DNA from: a virus
DNA: 53,698 nucleotides
Direction: 5' to 3' (one strand)
IMG/VR virus record: IMGVR_UViG_3300028802_000020
Coordinates: 1-53,698 of that record
Below the pieces are notes generated by a model. It saw nothing but the letters and a program-made list of their open reading frames with translations. It was not told the DNA's origin and searched no databases. Positions 7,813 to 14,509 of the stretch are shown here, piece after piece. A program made the position numbers and the translations under genes. Within the stretch, counting starts at the first letter, position 1. Each line of letters opens with the position of its first letter.

Positions 7813-9702
7813 ATGACGCACGCCCTGAGCGCCGCATATGACCCATCGGAGCACCCGCATGCCCCCGCCGGCTCGTCGACGGGCGGCCAGTTCGCTCAGA
7901 TCGGGAACACCGCGAAGAAGGCGGCGACCAAGTCGGCGAAGTCCGGCATGTCAAGGTCGGGCCGGTCCCATACGCCGTCCGGCCATCCGGCGCGGAAACC
8001 CGACGACGGCACCATGTCCTACGACCCGAAATCCAACCGCGGCACCGGCTACGACAACCCGGACGGCGACCCGAGGGTCAAGAAGCTGCAGGAGGCGCTG
8101 ACCCGGCTCGGGCTCACCGACTCCGCCGGGAAGCCGTTGAAACTTGACGGGAAACTCGGTCCGAAGACGACCGCGGCCGTGCGGAAGGCGCAGCACCGGA
8201 TGGGCGTCCCGGTCGACGGGAAAGTCACACCGGCACTGCTGCAGAAGCTCGCCGAGGCGAAGACGATCACCCGGGCGGCGGCCCCGATGATGCCGTACGG
8301 CGGCGATGTCTCCTACGCCGACCCGGGCTACCAGCCGGACAAGAAGAAGCGATATCCGCTGGACTCGGAGGAGCACTGCCGAGCGGCGTGGTCCTACATC
8401 AACATGCCGAAGAACGCGGCAATGTACACCGCCGAGCAGCTCGCCACCATCAAGGCGAAGATGCAGGCTGCGGGGAAGAAGTACGGCATCGACTTCGCCG
8501 GCCAGGTGAAGGCCGCCGCTGTCGACGGCGCCCTGCGTGGTGTGGAGCTCGCCCGTCCGGGTGCCTGGAAGCTCTCCAGCGGCGACGTCGAGTTCACCGA
8601 GCAGATGCTCCGCGACGCCGCAGACTTCTTCGCCGCGTCCGGCGGTCAGGCCGTCCCGGTGAAACTGGGTCATACCGACAACCGGTTCAACGGCGACGGA
8701 GAACCGGCGTTCGGGTCCGTCACCAACGTGCGTTTCACCACCGATGACCGTGGTCCGGTGCTGCTCGGCGACATCGTCGACATGCCGCAGTGGCTCGGCG
8801 CTGCAGCTCCGAAGCGGTGGCCGAACAGGTCCATCGAGGGCTGGCAGAACTTCTCCTACGACGGCCGCGAGTACTCGCTGATCCTGTCTGGGCTCGCGTT
8901 CCTCGGGGTGACCCCGCCGGGCGTCAAGAACATCAAGTCCCTCGCCGATCTCCAGGTCGCGCTCGCTGCCTCGTCCGCGACACGACTCGTTGCCTCGGCT
9001 CCACCGGACGATCCTGCGGAACCACCCGACGACGAAGTCGAAGACCTCGGCGAGGAAGACGACGACGAGCCCGACGACGGGGAACCGGACGCCACCGAAC
9101 TGCAGGAACCCATCCCGACCACCCGAACGCCCGCCCATCCGGCGGGCGTTTCGCATGTCGCCGCTCAGGCGGCAGCCCGCATCCACAACGCACCAGTGAG
9201 AGGAGCCGGGATGAACCTGGCCAAGTACAGGGAGGCACTGGCCGGGCTCCCGGACGACGCCTCCGAAGAGGAAATCGCGGCGGCACTCGCCGCGGCCGGC
9301 CTCGCATCGGAACCGGTGGGTGAGAGCACCCAGGAGCTCGACCAGCGGGTCGCCGCCGCAGCGGCGAAGGGTGGCCTGGTCACCATCGACCCGGCGCAGC
9401 TGCAGGAGTTCCGGGACGCCATGGTCCGTGCCTCGGCGCTGACCAAGCGCCTCGAAACCCAGGACCGGGACAGCACCATCACCGACGCCATCAAGATGGG
9501 CAAGTTCCCGCCGGCCCGGCGTCAGCACTACGAGCGGTACTGGGACGCGGACCCCGTCGGCGCGAAGGAAGTCATCGCGTCGCTCGCCGCCAACCTGGTG
9601 CCGGTGACCGCATCCGGCTACGACACCGACGCCGACCGGCAGGACGACGAACTCGACCGTGAGATCGCCCGCCTGTCCCCGCCGAAGGCGAAGGTGGCCT
9701 AG
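7813..9702 (+). CDS. Mu gpI-like capsid maturation protease with peptidoglycan-binding domain
   Basis: A 629-residue multidomain protein. Residues 8-30 carry the same kind of Gly-rich adaptor motif as in the portal fusion (AAYDPSEH...TGGQF). Residues about 83-150 match a PG_binding_1 fold (RVKKLQEALTRLGL, LDGKLGPKTTAAVRKAQ). Residues about 236-385 resemble the Mu-like prohead protease (RPGAWKLSSGDVEFT, VPVKLGHT, RSIEGWQNFSYDG). An acidic stretch (397-433) is followed by a scaffold-like C-terminus. ATG at 7813 follows AAGGAG at 7795-7800. The protease would trim scaffold and head proteins; the wall-binding domain is unexpected in a head protease. Confidence 0.82.
   Translation: MTHALSAAYDPSEHPHAPAGSSTGGQFAQIGNTAKKAATKSAKSGMSRSGRSHTPSGHPARKPDDGTMSYDPKSNRGTGYDNPDGDPRVKKLQEALTRLGLTDSAGKPLKLDGKLGPKTTAAVRKAQHRMGVPVDGKVTPALLQKLAEAKTITRAAAPMMPYGGDVSYADPGYQPDKKKRYPLDSEEHCRAAWSYINMPKNAAMYTAEQLATIKAKMQAAGKKYGIDFAGQVKAAAVDGALRGVELARPGAWKLSSGDVEFTEQMLRDAADFFAASGGQAVPVKLGHTDNRFNGDGEPAFGSVTNVRFTTDDRGPVLLGDIVDMPQWLGAAAPKRWPNRSIEGWQNFSYDGREYSLILSGLAFLGVTPPGVKNIKSLADLQVALAASSATRLVASAPPDDPAEPPDDEVEDLGEEDDDEPDDGEPDATELQEPIPTTRTPAHPAGVSHVAAQAAARIHNAPVRGAGMNLAKYREALAGLPDDASEEEIAAALAAAGLASEPVGESTQELDQRVAAAAAKGGLVTIDPAQLQEFRDAMVRASALTKRLETQDRDSTITDAIKMGKFPPARRQHYERYWDADPVGAKEVIASLAANLVPVTASGYDTDADRQDDELDREIARLSPPKAKVA
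9211..9702 (+). CDS. Nested scaffold protein from an internal start
   Basis: An in-frame ATG at 9211 inside the protease gene is preceded by GAGAGGAG six bases upstream, a strong ribosome-binding site. The product would be 163 residues, helical and Ala/Glu-rich (KYREALAGLPDDASEEE) and equal to the protease C-terminus. In phage Mu and relatives a scaffold is made by an internal start in the protease gene, so this is probably the free scaffold. The existence of the separate product is inference from the ribosome-binding site and family precedent. Confidence 0.65.
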   Translation: MNLAKYREALAGLPDDASEEEIAAALAAAGLASEPVGESTQELDQRVAAAAAKGGLVTIDPAQLQEFRDAMVRASALTKRLETQDRDSTITDAIKMGKFPPARRQHYERYWDADPVGAKEVIASLAANLVPVTASGYDTDADRQDDELDREIARLSPPKAKVA

Positions 9703-9704
9703 CG

Positions 9705-10088
9705 ATGGCTGACTATTCCCCGATCTACAGCGGCGGCGTCCAGCCGTTCACGCAGACCACATCCGGCACCGTGACCGGCGGGCAGGTGGTTGTCGCGTCC
9801 GGCGTGGACACCGTCGCCGCTGCCGGCGCCGGCTCGCTCGTCGTGGTCGGCGTCGCTGCCCACGACGCCGCATCCGGCGCCAAGGTGTCGGTCTGGCCGA
9901 TCGCCAACTGCATCCACGAAGTGACGACCACCGGCACGGTCACCGCGCTCGACGGCGTGGTCACCGCGGCGTCCGGCACCGTCGGCACGGCCGCGATCGC
10001 GACCGCCGCGGCGGCCGGCACGCTGATCGGCACCGCGCTCAACACGAAGACCACCGGTCTCAAAGTCAAGTTCCTCGGCCGTAACTAA
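9705..10088 (+). CDS. Head decoration protein (DUF2190-like)
   Basis: A 127-residue protein rich in Ala, Gly, Thr and Val, with alternating beta-strand pattern and segments such as GGQVVVASG and AHDAASGAKVSVWP, as in small capsid decoration proteins of the DUF2190 type. It lies two bases after the protease and 18 bp before the major capsid gene, the usual place. It would bind the capsid surface and stabilise it. A similar protein is encoded at 11256-11651. Confidence 0.7.
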   Translation: MADYSPIYSGGVQPFTQTTSGTVTGGQVVVASGVDTVAAAGAGSLVVVGVAAHDAASGAKVSVWPIANCIHEVTTTGTVTALDGVVTAASGTVGTAAIATAAAAGTLIGTALNTKTTGLKVKFLGRN

Positions 10089-10106
10089 TCTCGGAAGGAG
10101 ATAGGC

Positions 10107-11048
10107 ATGCCTTACGCATTCCCAGCGGCAGCGCCCACCCTTTCGGGCGACCTCATCACCATCTCTCGATTCCTGTCCGACCCGACCCGCATCCAGCGGC
10201 GGCTGCGGGACGCCACCGACCTCCGGTTCGTCGCCGACCAGCTGCTCAAGGACCGGCAGCGGGCATCGGGCGGCGCGGTGCTCTACGACATGACCGAACC
10301 GTTCATCTCCGACCGTGCGGTCGAGGCCGTGTCGGCCGGATCGACGTACCCGTACGCCAACCTCGGCACCGGCACCGCCGGTATCGCAGCGGTCTCCAAA
10401 TGGGGCCAGAAGGTGCTCCTCACCGACGAGGAGATCACCCGCAAGTCGTGGCCGATGTCGGCCGTGGACCGGGCCCTGACCAAGGTCGTCACCACGATCA
10501 TCAAGCAGGTCGACACGATCGCCATGTCCGCCATCGGCACCGCGATCACCGCCGAGGTCGCCACCGCAGGGTCGTGGGACAACGCGACCCCGTCGCTGCG
10601 CAAGCCGCTGGACGACATCCTCCTCGGCATCCAGGCGATCGAGGACCTCAACCTCGGCTACCACGCCGACACCCTCGTCGTCAGCCCCAAGGCGTACACG
10701 TACCTGATGCTCAACGACGCCATCGCCCAACTCCGCAAGCGGGAGACGAACGACAACCCGGTCTACACGGGCCTGATCGAGACGGTGGCGAACCTGACCG
10801 TCATCAAGACCCCCAACCTGCCGGTCATCACCAGGGCGTGGATCCTCGACTCCACCCAGCTCGGCGGCATGGCCGACGAGTCGGCGAGCGCGCCCGGCTA
10901 CGCCGAGATGGGCGGCCTGGCCGGCGTCGAGGTCAAGTCGATCCGCAAGGAGGACCAGGACGCCTGGGATCTGCAGGCCCGCCGCCTGACGGTTCCGTTC
11001 GTCCAGGAACCGGGGGCGGGGTACGAGATCACCGGTGTGGTGAGCTGA
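10107..11048 (+). CDS. Major capsid protein
   Basis: A 313-residue protein following GGAAGGAGATAG. It is the right size and in the right position for an HK97-fold coat protein, with an N-terminal helical region, a central ITRKSWPMSAVDRALTK helix, a long alternating strand/helix body and a C-terminal QARRLTVPF segment. It has no obvious delta-domain cleavage site; the scaffold seems to be supplied by the preceding gene. It builds the icosahedral shell around the portal. Confidence 0.87.
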   Translation: MPYAFPAAAPTLSGDLITISRFLSDPTRIQRRLRDATDLRFVADQLLKDRQRASGGAVLYDMTEPFISDRAVEAVSAGSTYPYANLGTGTAGIAAVSKWGQKVLLTDEEITRKSWPMSAVDRALTKVVTTIIKQVDTIAMSAIGTAITAEVATAGSWDNATPSLRKPLDDILLGIQAIEDLNLGYHADTLVVSPKAYTYLMLNDAIAQLRKRETNDNPVYTGLIETVANLTVIKTPNLPVITRAWILDSTQLGGMADESASAPGYAEMGGLAGVEVKSIRKEDQDAWDLQARRLTVPFVQEPGAGYEITGVVS

Positions 11049-11245
11049 TGGCTGTCCCTACCGACGCCGAGGTCAGGATCGGTGTGCGCGAGGCGCTCCT
11101 GATCATCATTCGTCAGTTGCCGGTGATTCAGGGTGCTGTCGAGCGTGCCGAAGGCGCGTTCTCTGGTCCGGACTTCTCCGCCGCAGTCACCGCGTTGGAC
11201 GAAGCCCACGACCAACTGATGGCGGCACTCAACACCACAGATTAG
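11048..11245 (+). CDS. Small helical hypothetical protein after the capsid gene
   Basis: 65 residues; ATG overlaps the capsid stop (TGATG). It is predicted to be two helices (REALLIIIRQLPVIQGAVERAEGAF and AAVTALDEAHDQLMAAL), with no Cys. The tight coupling to the capsid gene suggests a stoichiometric head role or a chaperone, but the family was not recognised. Confidence 0.7.
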   Translation: MAVPTDAEVRIGVREALLIIIRQLPVIQGAVERAEGAFSGPDFSAAVTALDEAHDQLMAALNTTD

Positions 11246-11255
11246 GAGGCTACTG

Positions 11256-11651
11256 ATGCCTGTCATCTCCGCGTCGATCCTGCGCAACTCGAACCACCTC
11301 CACGAAGGTTTCGAACACGTCTACTCGGGCTCGACCGCTTCGGCCACCGTTACCGCCGACCAGCTGCTCGAGGTCAGCGGTGATGGAACTGTCGGCCCGG
11401 CCGGTGCCGCATCCACGGCAGTGGTGGGGCTCGCGCTCCTCGGCGCGTCCAGTGGTCAGCCGGTGAAGATGCTGACCTTCGGGCCGGTGCTCTCCATCAC
11501 GTCGACCGGCGCCATTACCGCCGGCGCGAAGGTCGCTGCTGGCGCCGCGGGCGTCGTGGCGACGATCGGCGCCGGCACGTTCCAGCAGGTAGTCGGTACG
11601 GCTTTGACGACCGCGGCCGGCAACGTCGTCAAGGTGGTGATGCACACGTGA
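11256..11651 (+). CDS. Second decoration-like protein
   Basis: 131 residues, Ala/Gly/Val/Thr-rich and beta-rich, with the same style as the 9705-10088 product (short strands, AGAKVAAGAAGVVATIGAGTF, ending NVVKVVMHT). GGAGG lies seven bases before ATG. Two decoration-type genes flanking the capsid gene suggest a duplication; one may occupy threefold or fivefold sites. Assignment is by composition and context. Confidence 0.65.
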   Translation: MPVISASILRNSNHLHEGFEHVYSGSTASATVTADQLLEVSGDGTVGPAGAASTAVVGLALLGASSGQPVKMLTFGPVLSITSTGAITAGAKVAAGAAGVVATIGAGTFQQVVGTALTTAAGNVVKVVMHT

Positions 11652-12037
11652 GCGCACCTCGAGCACGTGTGGTCGCCGCCTACGCGACCGTCAAGATCAC
11701 CGACCCGGTGTCGGGGAAGTGGACCGTCCACGGCTTCACCCAGGGCGGGGTCTTCCCGGCCGAGGCCGACCCGGAGAACGTCGCCAACCTGGTTCGCAGG
11801 GGCTACGCCGAATGGGTCGACGCGCCAGCCCCAACTGCACCCGCGGAGCCGGCGGCACCGCCGGAAGCCCCGCCCGTCGAACCGGTCGCGCCGGACGGTC
11901 GGCCGAAGGACTACGCGTCCAAGCCGGAATGGGTCGACTACGCGGTATCCCGCCGCAGCGACGACGTGTCCGAAGAAGACGCACGGGCCGTGGCCGAGTT
12001 GTCGTCGAAGGCCGACCTGATCGCCGAGTTCGGCTAG
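11648..12037 (+). CDS. Hypothetical head protein with Pro/Ala linker and C-terminal SAP-like helices
   Basis: 129 residues; the GTG start overlaps the previous stop (GTGA). Residues 1-58 form a compact beta domain (VVAAYATVKITDPVSGKWTV). Residues 59-90 are a Pro/Ala linker. Residues 95-129 are a short two-helix domain (KPEWVDYAVSRR, EDARAVAELSSKADLIAEFG) similar in outline to Rho-N/SAP modules. Probably a head or neck component; the precise role is unknown. Confidence 0.7.
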   Translation: MSAPRARVVAAYATVKITDPVSGKWTVHGFTQGGVFPAEADPENVANLVRRGYAEWVDAPAPTAPAEPAAPPEAPPVEPVAPDGRPKDYASKPEWVDYAVSRRSDDVSEEDARAVAELSSKADLIAEFG

Positions 12038-12052
12038 AGGAGGTAGGGGGCG

Positions 12053-12430
12053 ATGACCGACCTCTTCACGCTGGCGGAATTCGCCTCCTACCTGAAAGAG
12101 GACATCGACACGTCGAGCGCAACAGTCGCTCGGCGTGTCGCCAACGGCTGGCTCCTCAACGCCACCGGCCTCACCGACTGGACCGTGCCGGTCTCCGACG
12201 CACTGTTCGGCTGGGGCCTCGAGCTCGCCGCGATCGCGTGGCGCAACCCGGACGGCGCCTCATCGGAGTCGGTCGATGACCATAGCGTCGCGTGGGACCG
12301 GCTCCGACGTGCCGAGATCCTCAAAGCCGCGCAAACCGCCTACGGCTCCGGCGGCTCGCCGCAGTACTCGTTCCCGGCAGTCGACTGGCACTGGCAAACC
12401 GTGCCTGCCATCCCACCGCTCACCAACTGA
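12053..12430 (+). CDS. Head-tail connector (gp6-like adaptor)
   Basis: 125 residues, after GAGGAGGTAG. Mostly helical: an N-terminal FTLAEFASYLKEDID helix, central DALFGWGLELAAIAWR and C-terminal LRRAEILKAAQTAYG. Size, fold pattern and place after the capsid genes fit the adaptor that docks on the portal ring. The tail end (SFPAVDWHWQTV) is aromatic. Confidence 0.68.
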   Translation: MTDLFTLAEFASYLKEDIDTSSATVARRVANGWLLNATGLTDWTVPVSDALFGWGLELAAIAWRNPDGASSESVDDHSVAWDRLRRAEILKAAQTAYGSGGSPQYSFPAVDWHWQTVPAIPPLTN

Positions 12431-12548
12431 GGCAGCGGCACGTTCGCCGCCTGACCAAGCCAGCCCGGCCGGCGTGCCGGTCTCGTCCGTATCGGATAAG
12501 CCACCAAACCCGCGGCCCGTTCGCCGCCAGACCGCGGGAGGAATCCGC

Positions 12549-13229
12549 GTGCCACTGAACAGCCTTTCGCAGAACGCCGCGCTTGACGGCCTCGACGAGT
12601 CCATCACCGCCGGCATCAAATTTATCGGCATCAACACGCTGGTGACAGCGCCACCAACGGACACCACGCCAGGTACGGGCGCGACAGCAGCTTCCACCGA
12701 GGCAACCGGCGGGTCACCGGCGTACGCCCGGATCGCTGCCGTGTGGGGTGCCGCAGCGTCAGGGACGAAGGCCAACACCACCGCGGTGACGTTCGATGTG
12801 CCGGCCGGGACGTACGGGTTCTTCACCTACTGGAACGCGTCGACCGGCAACACCGGCACCGAATACCGGGGCTACGCGGTGTTCGGCGGCGCCACCCCGA
12901 AGAAGGGCTTCGGGGTCGTCGATGCCACCGACGTCACGAACGACACGGTCACGTCGAACGGTCACGGCCTCGTCAACACCGACCGGGTCATCTTGTTCAA
13001 CGTCGTCGGCGAGACCATCCCGACCGGCATCACCGAAGGCGGCTGCTACTTCGTGGTCGGTGCGGCGACGGACACGTTCCAGATCGCGCTCACGTCCGGT
13101 GGCGCCGCCGTGAACCTCACCACCCAGGGCGAGGTCTATTTCGAAAAGGTCGTCCCCGAGGTCTTCGCCGGGCAGGGCCAGATCACCGCCGCCATCGGCG
13201 CACTCGTCCTCGACGCTTCAACGATCTGA
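12549..13229 (+). CDS. Structural protein of accessory block, beta-rich
   Basis: 226 residues; GTG at 12549 with GGGAGGA six bases upstream. The first half contains a jelly-roll-like pattern (VTFDVPAGTYGFFTYW, YRGYAVFGG). The second half (DATDVTNDTVTSNGHGLVN, ATDTFQIALTSGG) resembles small ubiquitin-like or Ig-like repeats often seen in tail fibres. It opens a group of five genes inserted between the connector and the neck genes, all coding for beta-rich proteins. Function not recognised; probably a surface or fibre component. Confidence 0.7.
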   Translation: MPLNSLSQNAALDGLDESITAGIKFIGINTLVTAPPTDTTPGTGATAASTEATGGSPAYARIAAVWGAAASGTKANTTAVTFDVPAGTYGFFTYWNASTGNTGTEYRGYAVFGGATPKKGFGVVDATDVTNDTVTSNGHGLVNTDRVILFNVVGETIPTGITEGGCYFVVGAATDTFQIALTSGGAAVNLTTQGEVYFEKVVPEVFAGQGQITAAIGALVLDASTI

Positions 13230-13240
13230 AGGGAAAACCC

Positions 13241-13567
13241 ATGTCCTGTGGGGATGCCGCGAACTCCTGGGTGCCGACACTGGCGCCATCGGTGTGGACG
13301 GGGACAGTCGGCACGGACAGCCTCGTCGCCGTGTTCACCACGGCCCTGCACGCCGCAGCGATCGTCATCGGCGGGGTCGCCGGTGTCGGTACGTGGTCGA
13401 AGGACTCCGAAGGCTTCAAGTTCACCGCCGCGCTCGAAGGCATCACCTGGCACGTCACCGTCCACGCCGACGCTTGCGCGGTCGGCGGCGACGTGACCGC
13501 CGCGGCCGGCACGGCACTGGACGGCAACTCGCAGTCCTACGCCGTCGCCATGACCCGAACCGTCTAG
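13241..13567 (+). CDS. Hypothetical structural protein
   Basis: 108 residues. Alternates short hydrophobic strands with polar turns (SLVAVFTTALHAAAIVIGGVAG, TWHVTVHADACAV). Two Cys residues (C3, C80). GAAGGGAAAA precedes ATG. Lies in the accessory structural block; no family recognised. Confidence 0.65.
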   Translation: MSCGDAANSWVPTLAPSVWTGTVGTDSLVAVFTTALHAAAIVIGGVAGVGTWSKDSEGFKFTAALEGITWHVTVHADACAVGGDVTAAAGTALDGNSQSYAVAMTRTV

Positions 13568-13593
13568 CCGAGCAGGGAAGGGAGGGGCCTGCC

Positions 13594-14139
13594 ATGGGCG
13601 ATTTTTACATGACTACCCCGGTCGGGCCGTTCCCGACTGCGGTCGGTGCCTCGTTCGGCACCTTCACCACCCGCCAGGACGTGTCCCCGCAGCCGCTGCC
13701 CGTCGTGCAGGGCTACCAGCTGCGCCTCGGATCAAAAATCAAGATCGAGGCTGAGGGCGAGTTCTCGACGACCGGCACCCCGACCCTGGTGCTCGGGTTC
13801 TACATCGGCACCGCCGCCGGCGCGATCACCACCGTGATTGCCGAATCTGCGGCGATCACGACCGCATCCGCCGCTGCAGCGCTCCCGTGGCGGCTCGAGT
13901 ATCGGGGCATCGTCACGACCCTCGGCGTCTCCGGCGCCTGCGTCGGCATGGGTGACCTGGAGCTCGGCACGACGCTGACCGCGTTCTCCGACAACGCGAT
14001 CCCGGCAACCCAGGCCCTGCGCACCATCGTCTGGGACACCACGATCGCCCGCGCGATCGGTGTCTGCGCCACCTGGGGCGCGTCGTCGGCGTCGAACACC
14101 GTCAAGACCATCAACCACTCCGTCGCGTTGCTCAACTGA
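13594..14139 (+). CDS. Hypothetical structural protein, beta-sandwich-like
   Basis: 181 residues, start after GGGAGGGG. The pattern (LPVVQGYQLRLGSKIKIEAEG, PTLVLGFYIGTAAGAITTV, LPWRLEYRGIVTTLG) suggests a jelly-roll like those of head fibres or decoration domains. Thr/Ala/Gly-rich, no membrane segment. Part of the accessory block; role unknown. Confidence 0.7.
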   Translation: MGDFYMTTPVGPFPTAVGASFGTFTTRQDVSPQPLPVVQGYQLRLGSKIKIEAEGEFSTTGTPTLVLGFYIGTAAGAITTVIAESAAITTASAAAALPWRLEYRGIVTTLGVSGACVGMGDLELGTTLTAFSDNAIPATQALRTIVWDTTIARAIGVCATWGASSASNTVKTINHSVALLN

Positions 14140-14152
14140 CGAAAGGACCGAC

Positions 14153-14467
14153 ATGGCAGTCGGCTATGCCCTGGACAAGGCGTCCATCGACAACCGGGCG
14201 GCGGCGATCACGCTCGGCATCCGCAGCAACCTGCAGATGGCAACGGACCTCTGCGCCCTGTTCAACAACACGACGATCTTCGCGAACAACGCGGCGTTCC
14301 TGGCGTTCGGCTGGGTGCAGGCGGAGATCGACTTTCTCCGCGGCGCCATGACCGACCTCGGCGGCTCGTCGGGTTCGTCGCTGTACCGGATCGCCCACGG
14401 CTCGGCGACCCTCGGCGGTGTCAACGACTTCTTCTTCAACGGCCAGCACCTGACCGGCGTGCTCTAA
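14153..14467 (+). CDS. Hypothetical helical protein of accessory structural block
   Basis: 104 residues, start after GAAAGGA. Unlike its neighbours it is helical and Asn/Ala/Phe-rich (RSNLQMATDLCALFNN, FANNAAFLAFGWVQAEIDFLRG). Ends with NDFFFNGQHLTGVL. It could form a coiled stalk or capping element for the next, repeat-bearing protein, but this is a guess from context. Confidence 0.68.
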   Translation: MAVGYALDKASIDNRAAAITLGIRSNLQMATDLCALFNNTTIFANNAAFLAFGWVQAEIDFLRGAMTDLGGSSGSSLYRIAHGSATLGGVNDFFFNGQHLTGVL

Positions 14468-14509
14468 ACGAGGAGGGGGCCTGACGGTTCCGTCGAAGGG
14501 CGGTAGGCG

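Noticed and set aside
7951-9528. 525-residue minus-strand frame
   Set aside because: Antisense of the protease gene; composition is that of a shadow frame.
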